A stretch of 64,000 nucleotides of DNA from positions 16,649 through 80,648 of the forward strand of contig JAQSXJ010000034.1 in the NCBI GenBank assembly GCA_029256725.1. The letters are read 5' to 3'. The notes under the pieces are model-generated. The model did no database searches. It was not told the origin of the DNA and saw only the letters and a list, made by a program, of their open reading frames with translations. Source of the DNA: Anaerocolumna sp. GTDB lineage: Bacteria > Bacillota > Clostridia > Lachnospirales > Lachnospiraceae. This document shows positions 17,170-26,813 of the stretch, piece by piece (position 1 is the stretch's first letter; every line of letters begins with the position of its first letter). The position numbers were made by a program, and so were the translations under genes.

Positions 17170-17961
17170 CTAATTTTTCTTTAGTAAGTTAGCCAGCCAA
17201 TTAAACAGTCCCTGTTTTCCCTTTAAATCAAGGAACGGAACTTCCTCCCCTAAAATTCTTTTACATATATTCATGTAAGCCTGTCCAGCTAATGTACTGG
17301 TACCAACTAAGGGTTCTCCCTGATTGGTTGAGATAACGATATTCTCATCATCAGGTACTACACCGATTAAACTGATAGCAAGTATCTCCACAACATCTTC
17401 ACTGGACATCATATCACCTCTCTTAACCATATCCGGTCTTAAGCGGTTTACAATTAAATGCGTCTGTTTCATTTCGTTGGCCTCTAAGAGACCTATAATA
17501 CGGTCAGCATCCCTTACAGCTGATACTTCAGGGGTGGTAACCACTAATGCTCTGTCCGCGCCTGCAATTGCGTTCTTAAATCCCTGTTCGATACCTGCGG
17601 GGCAGTCCATTATTATGTAATCAAATTCATCTCGTAATTCATCTGCAAGTTTCTTCATCTGTTCCGGAGTAACTGCTGTTTTATCTCTTGTCTGAGCAGA
17701 AGGTAACAGATACAGATTAGGATATCTCTTATCTTTTATTAGTGCCTGCTTCACACGGCAATTGCCTTCTATTACATCTACCAGGTTATAAACAATCCGG
17801 TTTTCTAAGCCCATAACAACATCCAGATTTCTAAGACCTATATCTGTATCGATTAAGATTACTTTCTTATCTAACTTTGCAAGGCCTGTACCTACATTGG
17901 CTGTTGTTGTTGTCTTACCTACTCCACCCTTGCCGGATGTTATTACAATTACTTCACCCAT
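17170..17961 (-). CDS. minD: Septum-site determining ATPase MinD
   Basis: Membrane-associating ATPase of 263 residues that recruits MinC. It has the deviant Walker A KGGVGKTT near the N-terminus, DTDIGLRNLD (switch region), DCPAGIEQGF, and a C-terminal amphipathic helix LFNWLANLLKKN. The start is ATG 17961 with GGAGG eight bases upstream; an in-frame TTG five codons earlier overlaps that site. Confidence 0.97.
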   Translation of the reverse strand: MGEVIVITSGKGGVGKTTTTANVGTGLAKLDKKVILIDTDIGLRNLDVVMGLENRIVYNLVDVIEGNCRVKQALIKDKRYPNLYLLPSAQTRDKTAVTPEQMKKLADELRDEFDYIIMDCPAGIEQGFKNAIAGADRALVVTTPEVSAVRDADRIIGLLEANEMKQTHLIVNRLRPDMVKRGDMMSSEDVVEILAISLIGVVPDDENIVISTNQGEPLVGTSTLAGQAYMNICKRILGEEVPFLDLKGKQGLFNWLANLLKKN

Positions 17962-17982
17962 TAAATTATCCTCCAAAACTTA

Positions 17983-18648
17983 TTATAAGTTTATATCATT
18001 TATAACCTCTTTACTCAAAGGCTCTATATAGATATTTCCATCTTCCAAAAAAGCAATTTTGGTTTCTTTCGCTGCCGTTTTTTCAGGCTTGTCCGGAGAC
18101 CTTGCAATGGTATCTGCAATCCGTATCTGGACAGGATTCATATCAAGAGCAACTACAAAAGAGTTGTTATTACCCGAGGCACCGGCAAAGACACTTCCCT
18201 TTAAGGAGCCAAGAACTATGATGTTGCCCTTTGATACGATTCTGGCTCCGGGATTAATATCTCCAATTACAATAATGCTTGTTTCAGATTCAAGAACTTG
18301 TCCGGAACGAAGGTTTCCTTTATAGAATTGCCCGCTGGCATTAGACAATTCCATAAGTTTTTCATCCAGTGCTTTTTTGAACTTTTCTTCCTGCCCCGGG
18401 TCATCTTCAACCACGCACACTACATGAAGCATAGTCTCTTCTGCAATGATGTTAAGAACGTCTCTTTGCTGCTCGTTGGTCAGTTTTCTCCCCTCAAAGC
18501 TCAGAGCCATCTGAGCTTTATCAAAAAACTTAGCAGATTCCCGAAATTTTTCTGCTATTTTTTCCCTTAAGCTTTCATATTCCATATCACTGTCTAATAC
18601 AACTATTATACCATATTTATTGCCTTTTATAATAACTGGGTTGTTCAT
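17983..18648 (-). CDS. minC: Septum-site determining inhibitor MinC
   Basis: FtsZ assembly inhibitor of 221 residues. The N-terminal FtsZ-binding domain (about 1-95) is followed by the beta-helical MinD-binding domain with the repeated GARIVSKGNIIVLGSLKGSVFAG pattern. Start ATG 18648 has AGGAGG six bases upstream, preferable to the in-frame ATG at 18681. Confidence 0.92.
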   Translation of the reverse strand: MNNPVIIKGNKYGIIVVLDSDMEYESLREKIAEKFRESAKFFDKAQMALSFEGRKLTNEQQRDVLNIIAEETMLHVVCVVEDDPGQEEKFKKALDEKLMELSNASGQFYKGNLRSGQVLESETSIIVIGDINPGARIVSKGNIIVLGSLKGSVFAGASGNNNSFVVALDMNPVQIRIADTIARSPDKPEKTAAKETKIAFLEDGNIYIEPLSKEVINDINL

Positions 18649-18718
18649 AAACACCTCCTGATAACTTAACTTATAAAACATACTGACAAAACAAAATCAA
18701 AGATGTTGCTATTTGGAT

Positions 18719-21643
18719 TTAGTCAGTAAAGGATGTTGTCTGGGATTCCGGCATAATAGCTTTTCCCTCTGGATCTGTAAAGCCATCTACATTAAAGTAA
18801 TAGCCGTATAAATTCTTGCTCAGCTCAACAGCGTTGCTGGAGGCATAACCATTAGGTATTACAGCAATCATTGAAATTTCAGGATCTTCATAAGGACCAT
18901 AGGAAGCAAATAACGCATGATTTCCTCTTGAGCGGCTTTCCTGTGCTGTACCAGTCTTACCTGCAACTGTCACAGGAAAATTCTTGAACAGATAGGATAT
19001 TGAACTTCTGCTACCGTTAACAACTTTATACATACCTTCATGTACAAGATCCCAGTATGTGCTGCTTATAGAATCAATTTGCTCTGTCTTGACGTTCTCA
19101 TCTTCCTTTTTTTCTTCTTCGTCCTTGTTTTTCTTATCTTCCTCTTCTTTTACATCTTGAACCTTACCATTTTTATCAACTACCTTGCTTAAGAGTGTGA
19201 GTTCATAAGAGGTTCCTCCTGTGGCAACCGTCGTTACATATCTGGCTAATTGTACAGGTGTATAATTGTTCGTACCCTGTCCAATGGCAGAACGGACAGC
19301 ATCCATATCGGAACTTTTTGGTTCAGCTTCTTCCAATTCAATTCCTGATTTCTTATTTAAGCCCAGTAAGGTAGCATACTTTGATAATTTTTCAAGACCG
19401 ATAGCAGTCTTATTTGAATCATTTCCATTTAGGCTTAAGCGCCATCCCATTTCATAAAAGAAATAGTTACAGGATACTTCCAGAGCAGTTGTAACATCAA
19501 CTTTACCATGGCTGGAGGTTGACCAGTCTTTTGGTGGCTGATAAGTTACTTTGTTGAATACAACCTCATCATAGACAGTTTCCTGAGGACCTAATACTCC
19601 TTCTGCCAACGCTGCTATGGAAGTAACCATCTTAAAGGTAGATCCGGGAGCAGTTTTCTGCTTGGTAGCTCTTGAAATGGTAGGTTGAGACAAGTCTGCA
19701 TTTACCTTGGTATAATATTGATAATCTATCTTATTGGCAAAATAGTTATTATCATAGCTGGGATAAGATACCATCGCTTTTACTTCACCTGTTTTCGTAT
19801 CTGTTATGACTACAGATGCACTGCAGGGATCAAGGGCAAGTTGTGCAGGAGTTATTTCAATATTCCGTATCTTTTCTGTAATAAAGGAATAAGCTGAAAC
19901 TGTATTGTTCTCTAATTTGGTGATATCTTCCTTATTGTATTTTAACACACCTTGGTCAAATAATAAAAGACAAATTTCAGTTCCTGTTAATTTATAGGAA
20001 TATACCAGTTCTTTGTAAATCTTCTTCTGAAAAGCCAAATCATCCACCAGAGAATCCATTACATGGTTAATAAGCATTTCATACAGCTCATCCGTGCTGT
20101 AATAACTGCTTCCAACATCCAGTTTCTCCAAGTCCACCCAGTTCTTAGAGAGGGCATACTGAAGAAATTTGCTCAAACTGATTTTATCTTCTGTGTATTT
20201 AATAAATGTGTCGTCACTGGTATCAACAGGTGTCAAAAGAGAAGTTCCGTCTTTGATATCGCTCTGCTTGGTTATAAGAATTCCTTCACTTTTCAGTTTG
20301 GCGTAGATATAGTCCAGATAATCCGCCATTGCCTCGGATACATTGGAATCCAGTGCTTCTGAACTGCTGGAAAGCTTTGATTTCAGTTCCTTCAATACGT
20401 CGTCTCTTTTATCAGTGTATTTATTATAAACCTGCTTTTCCAGATTCGTTGCATCGTCTGTCTTAAAGCTTGTAACGTCTATAACACTGTTGTTAATTAA
20501 AGCAAAATATACATCGTAGATAGGAATCTTAATATCTTTAGCGGATTCACCTCTGGTTCCGGCATTTGTACTGTTATTTATCTTAGAGAGCAGAATACCA
20601 GCCAGAACTCTCTCTATTATTTTATAATAAGCTTTTTGAAGGTCGCTGTCTATGGTCAGATAGACATCCTTGCCGGCAACAGGTTCTGTTCTTTTAATAG
20701 TCTCCAGATATTTACCGGTAGAATTAACTGATATGGTTTCAATCCCTTTCGTTCCGGCAAGCTCTTCTTCAAAGACTTTTTCCACACCAAGTTTACCAAT
20801 CATATCGGAAGTATTATAGACGGAATCTTCTCCCAAACTCTGCATTTCCGTATCATTGACAAGTCCGGTATAACCAATAATATGTGCATTATAGATACTG
20901 TCATTATATACACGGTAAGACTGCTGCTTAATCTCCACACCTGGTAATTCGGCGCTGTTTTCATAAATAGCAGCTACCGTTTCATCACTGACTTTAGAAG
21001 CGATAATGATTTGATTATATGCCGGCCAGTTACTAAAAATCGCATAACGAAGTGCCATTATCTTCAGTGCTTCTTCCTTTGTATAGTTATCCGATATATT
21101 AAACATGGCAACACTTTTATCACCTTTTTTAAGATATTGGAATACTTCATCAGGAGTAGCTTTTACCTGTTCTTCTGAAAGTTTATTGATATTAGATTTT
21201 CCGTATACATTCATCTTAAAACGCTTCTCAGCAGTTTCTTTGACTGTAAAATAAAGCTTTCCTTCTTTATTTAGAGCTATTCCAAAATTATTCTCTATTG
21301 TATTATCGTACTTTTCCAATATCGTAATTAAATGAAATAACATTTTATTAAGGTCATCATTAGAAGCAATTTTTGAAATATTTTCCAGCACTACCGAGTA
21401 ACTAATCTCATTGTAAGCAAGAAGTTTACCCTTAACATCGTAAATATTACCTCTGGTGCTTTTTATCTCCCTCTCCCTTGTTTCTCTGACTTGGGAAATT
21501 TCTTCATATTGATCACCTTTTATAATTTGGAGGGTATAAATTCTACTAATAAGAATAGCAATAAGTGTCAGAAATATTATAGTAACCGGAAACATTCTGG
21601 AGGTAAAAACCTGTTTAATCTTTTCCCAAATTATATCCAGCAA
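18719..21643 (-). CDS. Class B penicillin-binding protein 2 (elongasome transpeptidase), extra-long form
   Basis: Cross-links peptidoglycan with RodA and MreBCD. Membrane anchor about 17-38; PBP dimerisation domain after it; transpeptidase motifs STFK (668-671), SCN (724-726) and KTGTA (896-900) are intact. At 974 residues it is some 300 longer than typical PBP2: the extra part (about 340-640) lies between the dimerisation domain and the active-site region, and a Lys/Glu-rich segment (about 831-851) precedes KTG. Long PBP2 forms occur in Lachnospiraceae. It overlaps none of its neighbours and starts one base after mreD ends. Confidence 0.93.
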   Translation of the reverse strand: MLDIIWEKIKQVFTSRMFPVTIIFLTLIAILISRIYTLQIIKGDQYEEISQVRETREREIKSTRGNIYDVKGKLLAYNEISYSVVLENISKIASNDDLNKMLFHLITILEKYDNTIENNFGIALNKEGKLYFTVKETAEKRFKMNVYGKSNINKLSEEQVKATPDEVFQYLKKGDKSVAMFNISDNYTKEEALKIMALRYAIFSNWPAYNQIIIASKVSDETVAAIYENSAELPGVEIKQQSYRVYNDSIYNAHIIGYTGLVNDTEMQSLGEDSVYNTSDMIGKLGVEKVFEEELAGTKGIETISVNSTGKYLETIKRTEPVAGKDVYLTIDSDLQKAYYKIIERVLAGILLSKINNSTNAGTRGESAKDIKIPIYDVYFALINNSVIDVTSFKTDDATNLEKQVYNKYTDKRDDVLKELKSKLSSSSEALDSNVSEAMADYLDYIYAKLKSEGILITKQSDIKDGTSLLTPVDTSDDTFIKYTEDKISLSKFLQYALSKNWVDLEKLDVGSSYYSTDELYEMLINHVMDSLVDDLAFQKKIYKELVYSYKLTGTEICLLLFDQGVLKYNKEDITKLENNTVSAYSFITEKIRNIEITPAQLALDPCSASVVITDTKTGEVKAMVSYPSYDNNYFANKIDYQYYTKVNADLSQPTISRATKQKTAPGSTFKMVTSIAALAEGVLGPQETVYDEVVFNKVTYQPPKDWSTSSHGKVDVTTALEVSCNYFFYEMGWRLSLNGNDSNKTAIGLEKLSKYATLLGLNKKSGIELEEAEPKSSDMDAVRSAIGQGTNNYTPVQLARYVTTVATGGTSYELTLLSKVVDKNGKVQDVKEEEDKKNKDEEEKKEDENVKTEQIDSISSTYWDLVHEGMYKVVNGSRSSISYLFKNFPVTVAGKTGTAQESRSRGNHALFASYGPYEDPEISMIAVIPNGYASSNAVELSKNLYGYYFNVDGFTDPEGKAIMPESQTTSFTD

Positions 21644-22153
21644 TTAAAACACCTCCTCTTCTTCCTTTTTCTCTGTCTTAATTCGGATTATGTTCAGCAG
21701 CTTATACAAAAAGACAGATATGATCACTGTATAAATCAGCTCCGGCAGACCTTTATGGAAAAAATAAAACCCTATGTTTAATCTGCCTCTCAGTAAGTAT
21801 TCGAATACATAGTAGAAAAAAAAGTAAATCAGATCACTAAGTCCCACAAGCATTACAGGTATCGTTAGGTTCTCTTTTACAAATATCTTGTAGCAGAACC
21901 CATTTAAATATCCAATAGTCATAAAGATCAGTGCATATAGCCCGACAATACCACCATAACACAAATCTATAAACAGACCACAAAGGAATCCGGTAAATAG
22001 CCCTTCTCTTCTTCCTTTCATTAAACCCGACGAAACTGTAAGTATCAGAAGAAGATTAGGAACCACTCTGGCAAGAGAAAGCCATTGGAATACCGTCGTC
22101 TGTAATAAAAAGCATATTAATATTTCAGCTAATACTATTACGAATCGTTTCAC
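21644..22153 (-). CDS. mreD: Rod shape-determining protein MreD
   Basis: Integral membrane elongasome subunit of about 170 residues with five or six hydrophobic segments. The best start is GTG 22153 (then KRFVIVLAEILICF), with GGGAG five bases upstream, giving the normal MreD length. The longer in-frame extension to 22273 is encoded by the repeat block between mreC and mreD and is unlike MreD. PBP2 follows immediately. Confidence 0.88.
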   Translation of the reverse strand: MKRFVIVLAEILICFLLQTTVFQWLSLARVVPNLLLILTVSSGLMKGRREGLFTGFLCGLFIDLCYGGIVGLYALIFMTIGYLNGFCYKIFVKENLTIPVMLVGLSDLIYFFFYYVFEYLLRGRLNIGFYFFHKGLPELIYTVIISVFLYKLLNIIRIKTEKKEEEEVF

Positions 22154-22393
22154 ATTAACTCCCATCTGCGTGCCTTGGCACATATATATCAGGATGTCGA
22201 AAAAACGTCGTTTTGTTTTTTCACACAAACTCCCATTGCATGCCGCATCTGCTTGCAGATGTGGCACTGCCACAAATCAGGGTGTGAATTATGTTTTTCA
22301 AGAATTCACACAAACACCCATGCATACCGCAAGCTCGCTTGCGGCACTGCCCAAATAAGAAGTGTTGAAATGTCTTTTATTTCACACAAACTC
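22149..22393. repeat. Imperfect tandem palindromic repeats between mreC and mreD
   Basis: Four spaced copies, read on the plus strand, of a unit beginning TTCACA(CA)AACTCCCAT: near 22149, 22219, 22304 and 22380. The middle copies continue into a GC-rich palindrome: GCATCTGCTTGCAGATG, and CCGCAAGCTCGCTTGCGG, each followed by CACTGCC. Read on the minus strand each unit holds a GGGAG/AGGAG site and a GTG codon, like the real mreD start at 22153. They look like a short mobile or amplified repeat. Confidence 0.7.
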
Positions 22394-22396
22394 CTA

Positions 22397-23251
22397 TCAA
22401 TCTTTTAATTCCTCTTTTAATTCAGTTATAATAAGTACCTCATCCAGTCTGCTGAAATCAACCGCCGGAATTAATTTTGCCGTTTTTGTCAGGTTATTGG
22501 GTTCTAACTGTATTTCTGTGATATAACCAATTAGTATTCCCTGAAGATATTTTGGGCTGATTGCAGATGTAACTACTTCATAGCCATCATCTACCTTCGC
22601 ATCTTTGCCGATTAAAGATACATCTACTACACCGTTGCTATATGATTCCATGCCACCGCTGACCATACAGGTATCTGAAGTCTTGATAAACATTCCTGAG
22701 ACATTGCTGGAATCATCGATTATAGAGCGAACAATAGAATAATTTTTATGAGCTTCAACTACAATACCTACTAATCCATTGCCGGAAATAACATTCATAT
22801 CCACGGCTATACCATCATCCGAACCTTTGTCAATCTTAAAGCTGCTATACCAGTAATCATTCGGGTCCCTTCCAATAACTCTTGCACCTATTTTGGGGTA
22901 ATCCGCATATTTTTTATCTAGTTTATAGAGATCACGGTACCTGTCTAACTCATATTTATCCTGCAGTAATATTTTATTTTCATAAGTAATCTCAGACAAC
23001 TGCTGTTTCAAATCTTCATTTTCATTCAGCAAGTCATTCAGGCTGACGAATTTATCCGCCTGGTCAGCAATGGCCTTTCCAACGGAGTTAATACCTTTCT
23101 GCATGGGTGTCACCACATAACCGATTGCTCCTTTTACGGGTAATAAAACTTCACTGTATCGGAATGATATAAACATTAGTATTAGACATAATACGACACC
23201 TCCGATAAAGAGATGTTTCGGATTAATGGAAAAACCTGTTCTCCTTTTCAT
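22397..23251 (-). CDS. mreC: Rod shape-determining protein MreC
   Basis: Bitopic elongasome scaffold of 284 residues: one membrane helix (about 10-30), a coiled coil (about 65-100) and an extracytoplasmic beta domain with VIGRDPNDYWYSSFKIDKGSDDGI and NGLVGIV. It sits between mreB and mreD, with an unusual repeat block after its stop. Confidence 0.93.
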   Translation of the reverse strand: MKRRTGFSINPKHLFIGGVVLCLILMFISFRYSEVLLPVKGAIGYVVTPMQKGINSVGKAIADQADKFVSLNDLLNENEDLKQQLSEITYENKILLQDKYELDRYRDLYKLDKKYADYPKIGARVIGRDPNDYWYSSFKIDKGSDDGIAVDMNVISGNGLVGIVVEAHKNYSIVRSIIDDSSNVSGMFIKTSDTCMVSGGMESYSNGVVDVSLIGKDAKVDDGYEVVTSAISPKYLQGILIGYITEIQLEPNNLTKTAKLIPAVDFSRLDEVLIITELKEELKD

Positions 23252-23286
23252 ATTGACTTGCTCCCTTGCTTACTTTCAGACATACA

Positions 23287-24309
23287 TTACCCTTTTATTG
23301 CAGCCTCTTTTAAAGGACTTGCCAATTCTTTCAGGTTCGCATCTTCGATTATTTTTCCGAGTCCGTTTACTACTGTGTTCGCAGAATCATTACAGATATT
23401 TATCTTAAGACCGGTTTCTTTTGCCAAAAGGACGTCCAAACCCTTGATAGCAGAGGAACCACCGGTTATATAAATACCGGAATCAATGATATCAGAAGAG
23501 ATTTCCGGCGGGGTTCTTTCCAGAATAATACGGATGGCATCTATTATAGAATAGATGTATTCAATGATAGAGTCATATACGAAAGAAGAACTGATGCCCA
23601 CTTCTGTAGGAAGCCCGGTTACTACATTCCTGCCATATGCTTTTATGGTCTTTTCTTCCATAGGAGAGGCAGTTGCCAATTCTTTTTTGATGGTTTCTGC
23701 TGTTTTATCACCAATTACCAGATTGTAGCTTTTCTTAACCGTTGACCGGATCGATTCGTCCAATCGGTTTCCGCCAATAGGAATAAGCTTACTGATTACA
23801 ATACCGCCTAAAGACATAATGGATACCTCTGTAGTATCTGCCCCAATATCTACCACCATAACACCTTTGGCATTATTAACATCAAGACCAATACCTACCG
23901 CATCTGCAATAGGTTTTTCTACAATTTTAATAGATTTTGGCTTAACTTGTGAGCTGGCAATCAGATCATAGAATGCTCTTTTTTCTACTTCTGTAATATC
24001 TGTAGGCGTAGCGATAAGTACGGAGGCAGCTCTCTGGCTTCCTCTTTTGTTAAGCCTTCTAAAGGTATAATTTATCAACTCCAGCATATTATTAATATCT
24101 GCTATTACCCCGTATTTAACAGGATAGCTGACCTGGATATTAGCCGGTGCCTTCCCATGCATCTCAAAAGCTTCATTGCCTACAGCAATTACCTTTTTCT
24201 TACCTTCTACTGCGATGATGTTTTTCTCATCTACCACAACTCCGTCATTTTTACGGTATATTTTAATGGTACTGGTACCAAAGTCTATTCCATATGTTTT
24301 TCCTGGCAT
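23287..24309 (-). CDS. mreB: Actin-like rod shape protein MreB
   Basis: Actin-fold ATPase of 340 residues that guides the elongasome. Phosphate-1 loop GIDFGTSTIKIY, MVVDIGADTTEVSIMSLGG (phosphate-2) and ITGGSSAIKGLD (adenosine loop) are clear. The N-terminal region is somewhat divergent from classical MreB, so an Mbl-type paralogue is possible. Ribosome site is weak (GAGAT). Confidence 0.92.
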   Translation of the reverse strand: MPGKTYGIDFGTSTIKIYRKNDGVVVDEKNIIAVEGKKKVIAVGNEAFEMHGKAPANIQVSYPVKYGVIADINNMLELINYTFRRLNKRGSQRAASVLIATPTDITEVEKRAFYDLIASSQVKPKSIKIVEKPIADAVGIGLDVNNAKGVMVVDIGADTTEVSIMSLGGIVISKLIPIGGNRLDESIRSTVKKSYNLVIGDKTAETIKKELATASPMEEKTIKAYGRNVVTGLPTEVGISSSFVYDSIIEYIYSIIDAIRIILERTPPEISSDIIDSGIYITGGSSAIKGLDVLLAKETGLKINICNDSANTVVNGLGKIIEDANLKELASPLKEAAIKG

Positions 24310-24381
24310 TTTTTATATCTCATTGCAATTGTATTCTTATTATTCTATTAGGGATTCTGTCTTCTGCAATGTTTTCCTTTC

Positions 24382-25080
24382 CTAAATATAACCCTGTTCT
24401 GCAAGGCTTATATACCTATTATCCCCAATTATTATATGATCCATAAGCCGAATTCCCATTAAATTACCGGCTTCTTTCATTCGATGTGTTGTTTGAATAT
24501 CTTCCCTGCTGGGTGTTGGGTCCCCACTGGGATGGTTGTGAAGAAGTATGATATTAACCGCTTCATATTTAAGTGCATTCAAAAAAATCTCCCGGGGTGA
24601 CAGCAGGGAACTGCTTACCGTACCGGTTGAGATTATCATATCCTTTAGTATTCTGCTCTTGGCATCCATCATGACAAGATAAACAATCTCTCGCTCAAGA
24701 TGCCTCATTTCCTGCATATAGTAACCGGCAACCGCATCAGGAGTTATCAGGGATAACTTCTTTTCATTGGTTGCCTTAGACATTCTTTTTGTTAATTCTG
24801 TCACACACAAAATCTGTATTGCCTTTACTCTGCCTATACCCTTGATGGATGTCAGTTCCTTAAGACTCATATGATTTAAACCAATAAGTCCAGGATAGGC
24901 AGCTGAAAAAGAAAGCACCCTGGACGCCACATCTACAACACGCTCTCCGGCTGAACCTGAGCGTATAATGACTGCCAGAAGTTCAGCATCTGAAAGCACC
25001 TCCGGACCTGATCTTTCACATTTCTCATAGGGTTGTTCCGACACGGGCATCTCTTTAAGGGTATAATATTTGTTACTCAT
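24382..25080 (-). CDS. radC: RadC-family JAB-domain protein
   Basis: Protein of 232 residues with an N-terminal helix-hairpin-helix (LKELTSIKGIGRVKAIQI) and a C-terminal MPN/JAB metalloprotease-like domain with HNHPSGDPTPS. Despite the name, a direct DNA-repair role is not established. It is upstream of mreB, a conserved neighbourhood. AGGAGG lies close before ATG. Confidence 0.93.
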   Translation of the reverse strand: MSNKYYTLKEMPVSEQPYEKCERSGPEVLSDAELLAVIIRSGSAGERVVDVASRVLSFSAAYPGLIGLNHMSLKELTSIKGIGRVKAIQILCVTELTKRMSKATNEKKLSLITPDAVAGYYMQEMRHLEREIVYLVMMDAKSRILKDMIISTGTVSSSLLSPREIFLNALKYEAVNIILLHNHPSGDPTPSREDIQTTHRMKEAGNLMGIRLMDHIIIGDNRYISLAEQGYI

Positions 25081-25128
25081 TTATCCTCCTACCTTCTCTC
25101 TCCGGGAAAAGCAGGATGCTTAGAACCT

Positions 25129-25404
25129 TTAAAGCTTACGGTATAATATTATTGCCAGAATTATGCCAATAATACCGCCAATGGTTATTTTAATGGATAA
25201 GCCGAAGCTTACGACCAATACACCCAAATTCAACTGTACTACACCATTTTGTCCGGCACTTCCGATGCCGAATTGCTGTCCATAATTAAGCCATGACAGA
25301 TAGGGGATATCCCTTGTAAGATAGCCTATAAAGCCACCCAGGACCACACCAGCTAACAGTACGATCAATAATACACCTGTATCCTTAGCATTGAATCTGG
25401 ACAT
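25129..25404 (-). CDS. DUF4321 membrane protein
   Basis: About 91 residues with a TM helix near each end, an intervening extracytoplasmic stretch and the LGVLVVSFGLSIKITIGGIIG pattern typical of DUF4321. The start ATG 25404 is preceded by GGAGG at ten bases. The function is unknown; in clostridia it neighbours radC and mreB. Confidence 0.8.
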   Translation of the reverse strand: MSRFNAKDTGVLLIVLLAGVVLGGFIGYLTRDIPYLSWLNYGQQFGIGSAGQNGVVQLNLGVLVVSFGLSIKITIGGIIGIILAIILYRKL

Positions 25405-25488
25405 CGGATTTGTACCTCCACTACAAAAATTTCCCCTATATTCTAACATATAATCCTGATTTTGTATACACCAATAGAATAATATAAT

Positions 25489-26811
25489 TTATAGGTTTAT
25501 AAGACCTTCTTCATACATTTTCTGTACAGACATCAGTATTCCAAACTTTGCATGATACCAGGTCAGTCCCCCTTGAAAATATACATTATAAGGTGGTTTC
25601 ACCGGTGCATCTGCACTCAGTTCGATACTTGCTCCCTGAATGAAAGCTCCTGCTGCCATGATAACATCGCAGGTATATCCAGGCATTGCCCAAGGCTCCG
25701 GTACCACATAACTGTCAACAGGTGCTGCTGCCTGGATTCCACGGCAGAAAGCTATTACTCCTTCTCTGGTTCCAAGTGTCACAGCCTGAATAATGTCATG
25801 TCTGGATTCACTGCCGTTAGGAACAACTGCAAACCCTAATTTCTCATAAATATTTGCCGCAAAGATAGCTCCCTTTAATGCACCGGATACTACCTGGGGT
25901 GCCAGGAACAGACCCTGAAACAGCTGGCTGTTAATACCAAGGGTAGCCCCTACTTCTTTGCCAAGTCCGGGTGCTGTCAGTCGGAAAGCTGCATTCTCAA
26001 CATATTCTTCCTTGCCGGCTATATAACCTCCAATAGGTGCAAGCCCACCTCCTGGATTCTTAATCAGTGAGCCTACTACCAAATCAGCGCCTACATCTGT
26101 AGGCTCGATTGTTTCAACAAACTCACCATAGCAGTTATCCACCATACAGATAACCTCCGGTTTAATAGCTTTTATAAATGCTATCAATTCACCGATACGT
26201 TTAACAGATAAGGTGGGTCTTGTTGCATAACCCTTGGAACGCTGAATGGTAATCAGCCTTGTCCTATCATTAATGGCATTTTTTATACCTTCAAAATCAT
26301 ACTCACCATTCTCTAATAAATCTACCTGTGCATAAGTAATCCCATATTCTCTTAAAGAGCCGGTTAACCTTGCTCCTCTTGAACCTTTTTCACTTCTGTC
26401 TTCTTCTCCAATACCGATAACACCCTCCAGGGTATCATAGGGTTTGCCAACAGGTGATAAGATCTCATCTCCAGGTCTTAAATTACCTGACAATGCAATA
26501 CTAAGAGCGTGGGTTCCGCTGATTAGCTGGGGTCTGACAAGAGCTGATTCCGTATGAAATACGGAGGCATAGACACTTTCTATGGTATCTCTTCCAAGAT
26601 CGTTATAACCGTAACCTGTCGTAGCAGCAAAATGAATATCACTAACACGATTTTCCTGGAAAGCTTTTATTACCTTTAACTGATTGTATTCTGCTACAAG
26701 GTCTATTTCATCAAATCGTTTTTTTAATTTCTCTTCTGTTTCTTTCCCAAGTTTTAATATAGAGGGCTCTATAGAAAACTCTTTATAAATTTGTTCCAGT
26801 TCTTGCTTCAT
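25489..26811 (-). CDS. YnbB/aluminium-resistance-type PLP-dependent lyase
   Basis: Fold-type I PLP enzyme of 440 residues in the methionine gamma-lyase/cystathionine-lyase-like YnbB family. The likely Schiff-base Lys is in VGSLIKNPGGG, with VDNCYGEFVE before it. Physiological substrate is uncertain. It is two bases from miaA, as in other Firmicutes where ynbB follows miaA/hflX. Confidence 0.87.
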   Translation of the reverse strand: MKQELEQIYKEFSIEPSILKLGKETEEKLKKRFDEIDLVAEYNQLKVIKAFQENRVSDIHFAATTGYGYNDLGRDTIESVYASVFHTESALVRPQLISGTHALSIALSGNLRPGDEILSPVGKPYDTLEGVIGIGEEDRSEKGSRGARLTGSLREYGITYAQVDLLENGEYDFEGIKNAINDRTRLITIQRSKGYATRPTLSVKRIGELIAFIKAIKPEVICMVDNCYGEFVETIEPTDVGADLVVGSLIKNPGGGLAPIGGYIAGKEEYVENAAFRLTAPGLGKEVGATLGINSQLFQGLFLAPQVVSGALKGAIFAANIYEKLGFAVVPNGSESRHDIIQAVTLGTREGVIAFCRGIQAAAPVDSYVVPEPWAMPGYTCDVIMAAGAFIQGASIELSADAPVKPPYNVYFQGGLTWYHAKFGILMSVQKMYEEGLINL

Positions 26812-26813
26812 GA

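Noticed and set aside
22170..22408. Overlapping plus-strand frames in the mreC-mreD gap, and a long MreD N-terminus to 22273
   Set aside because: These are translations of the palindromic repeat block; Cys/His-rich content comes from the repeats and the GTG at 22153 gives the normal MreD length.
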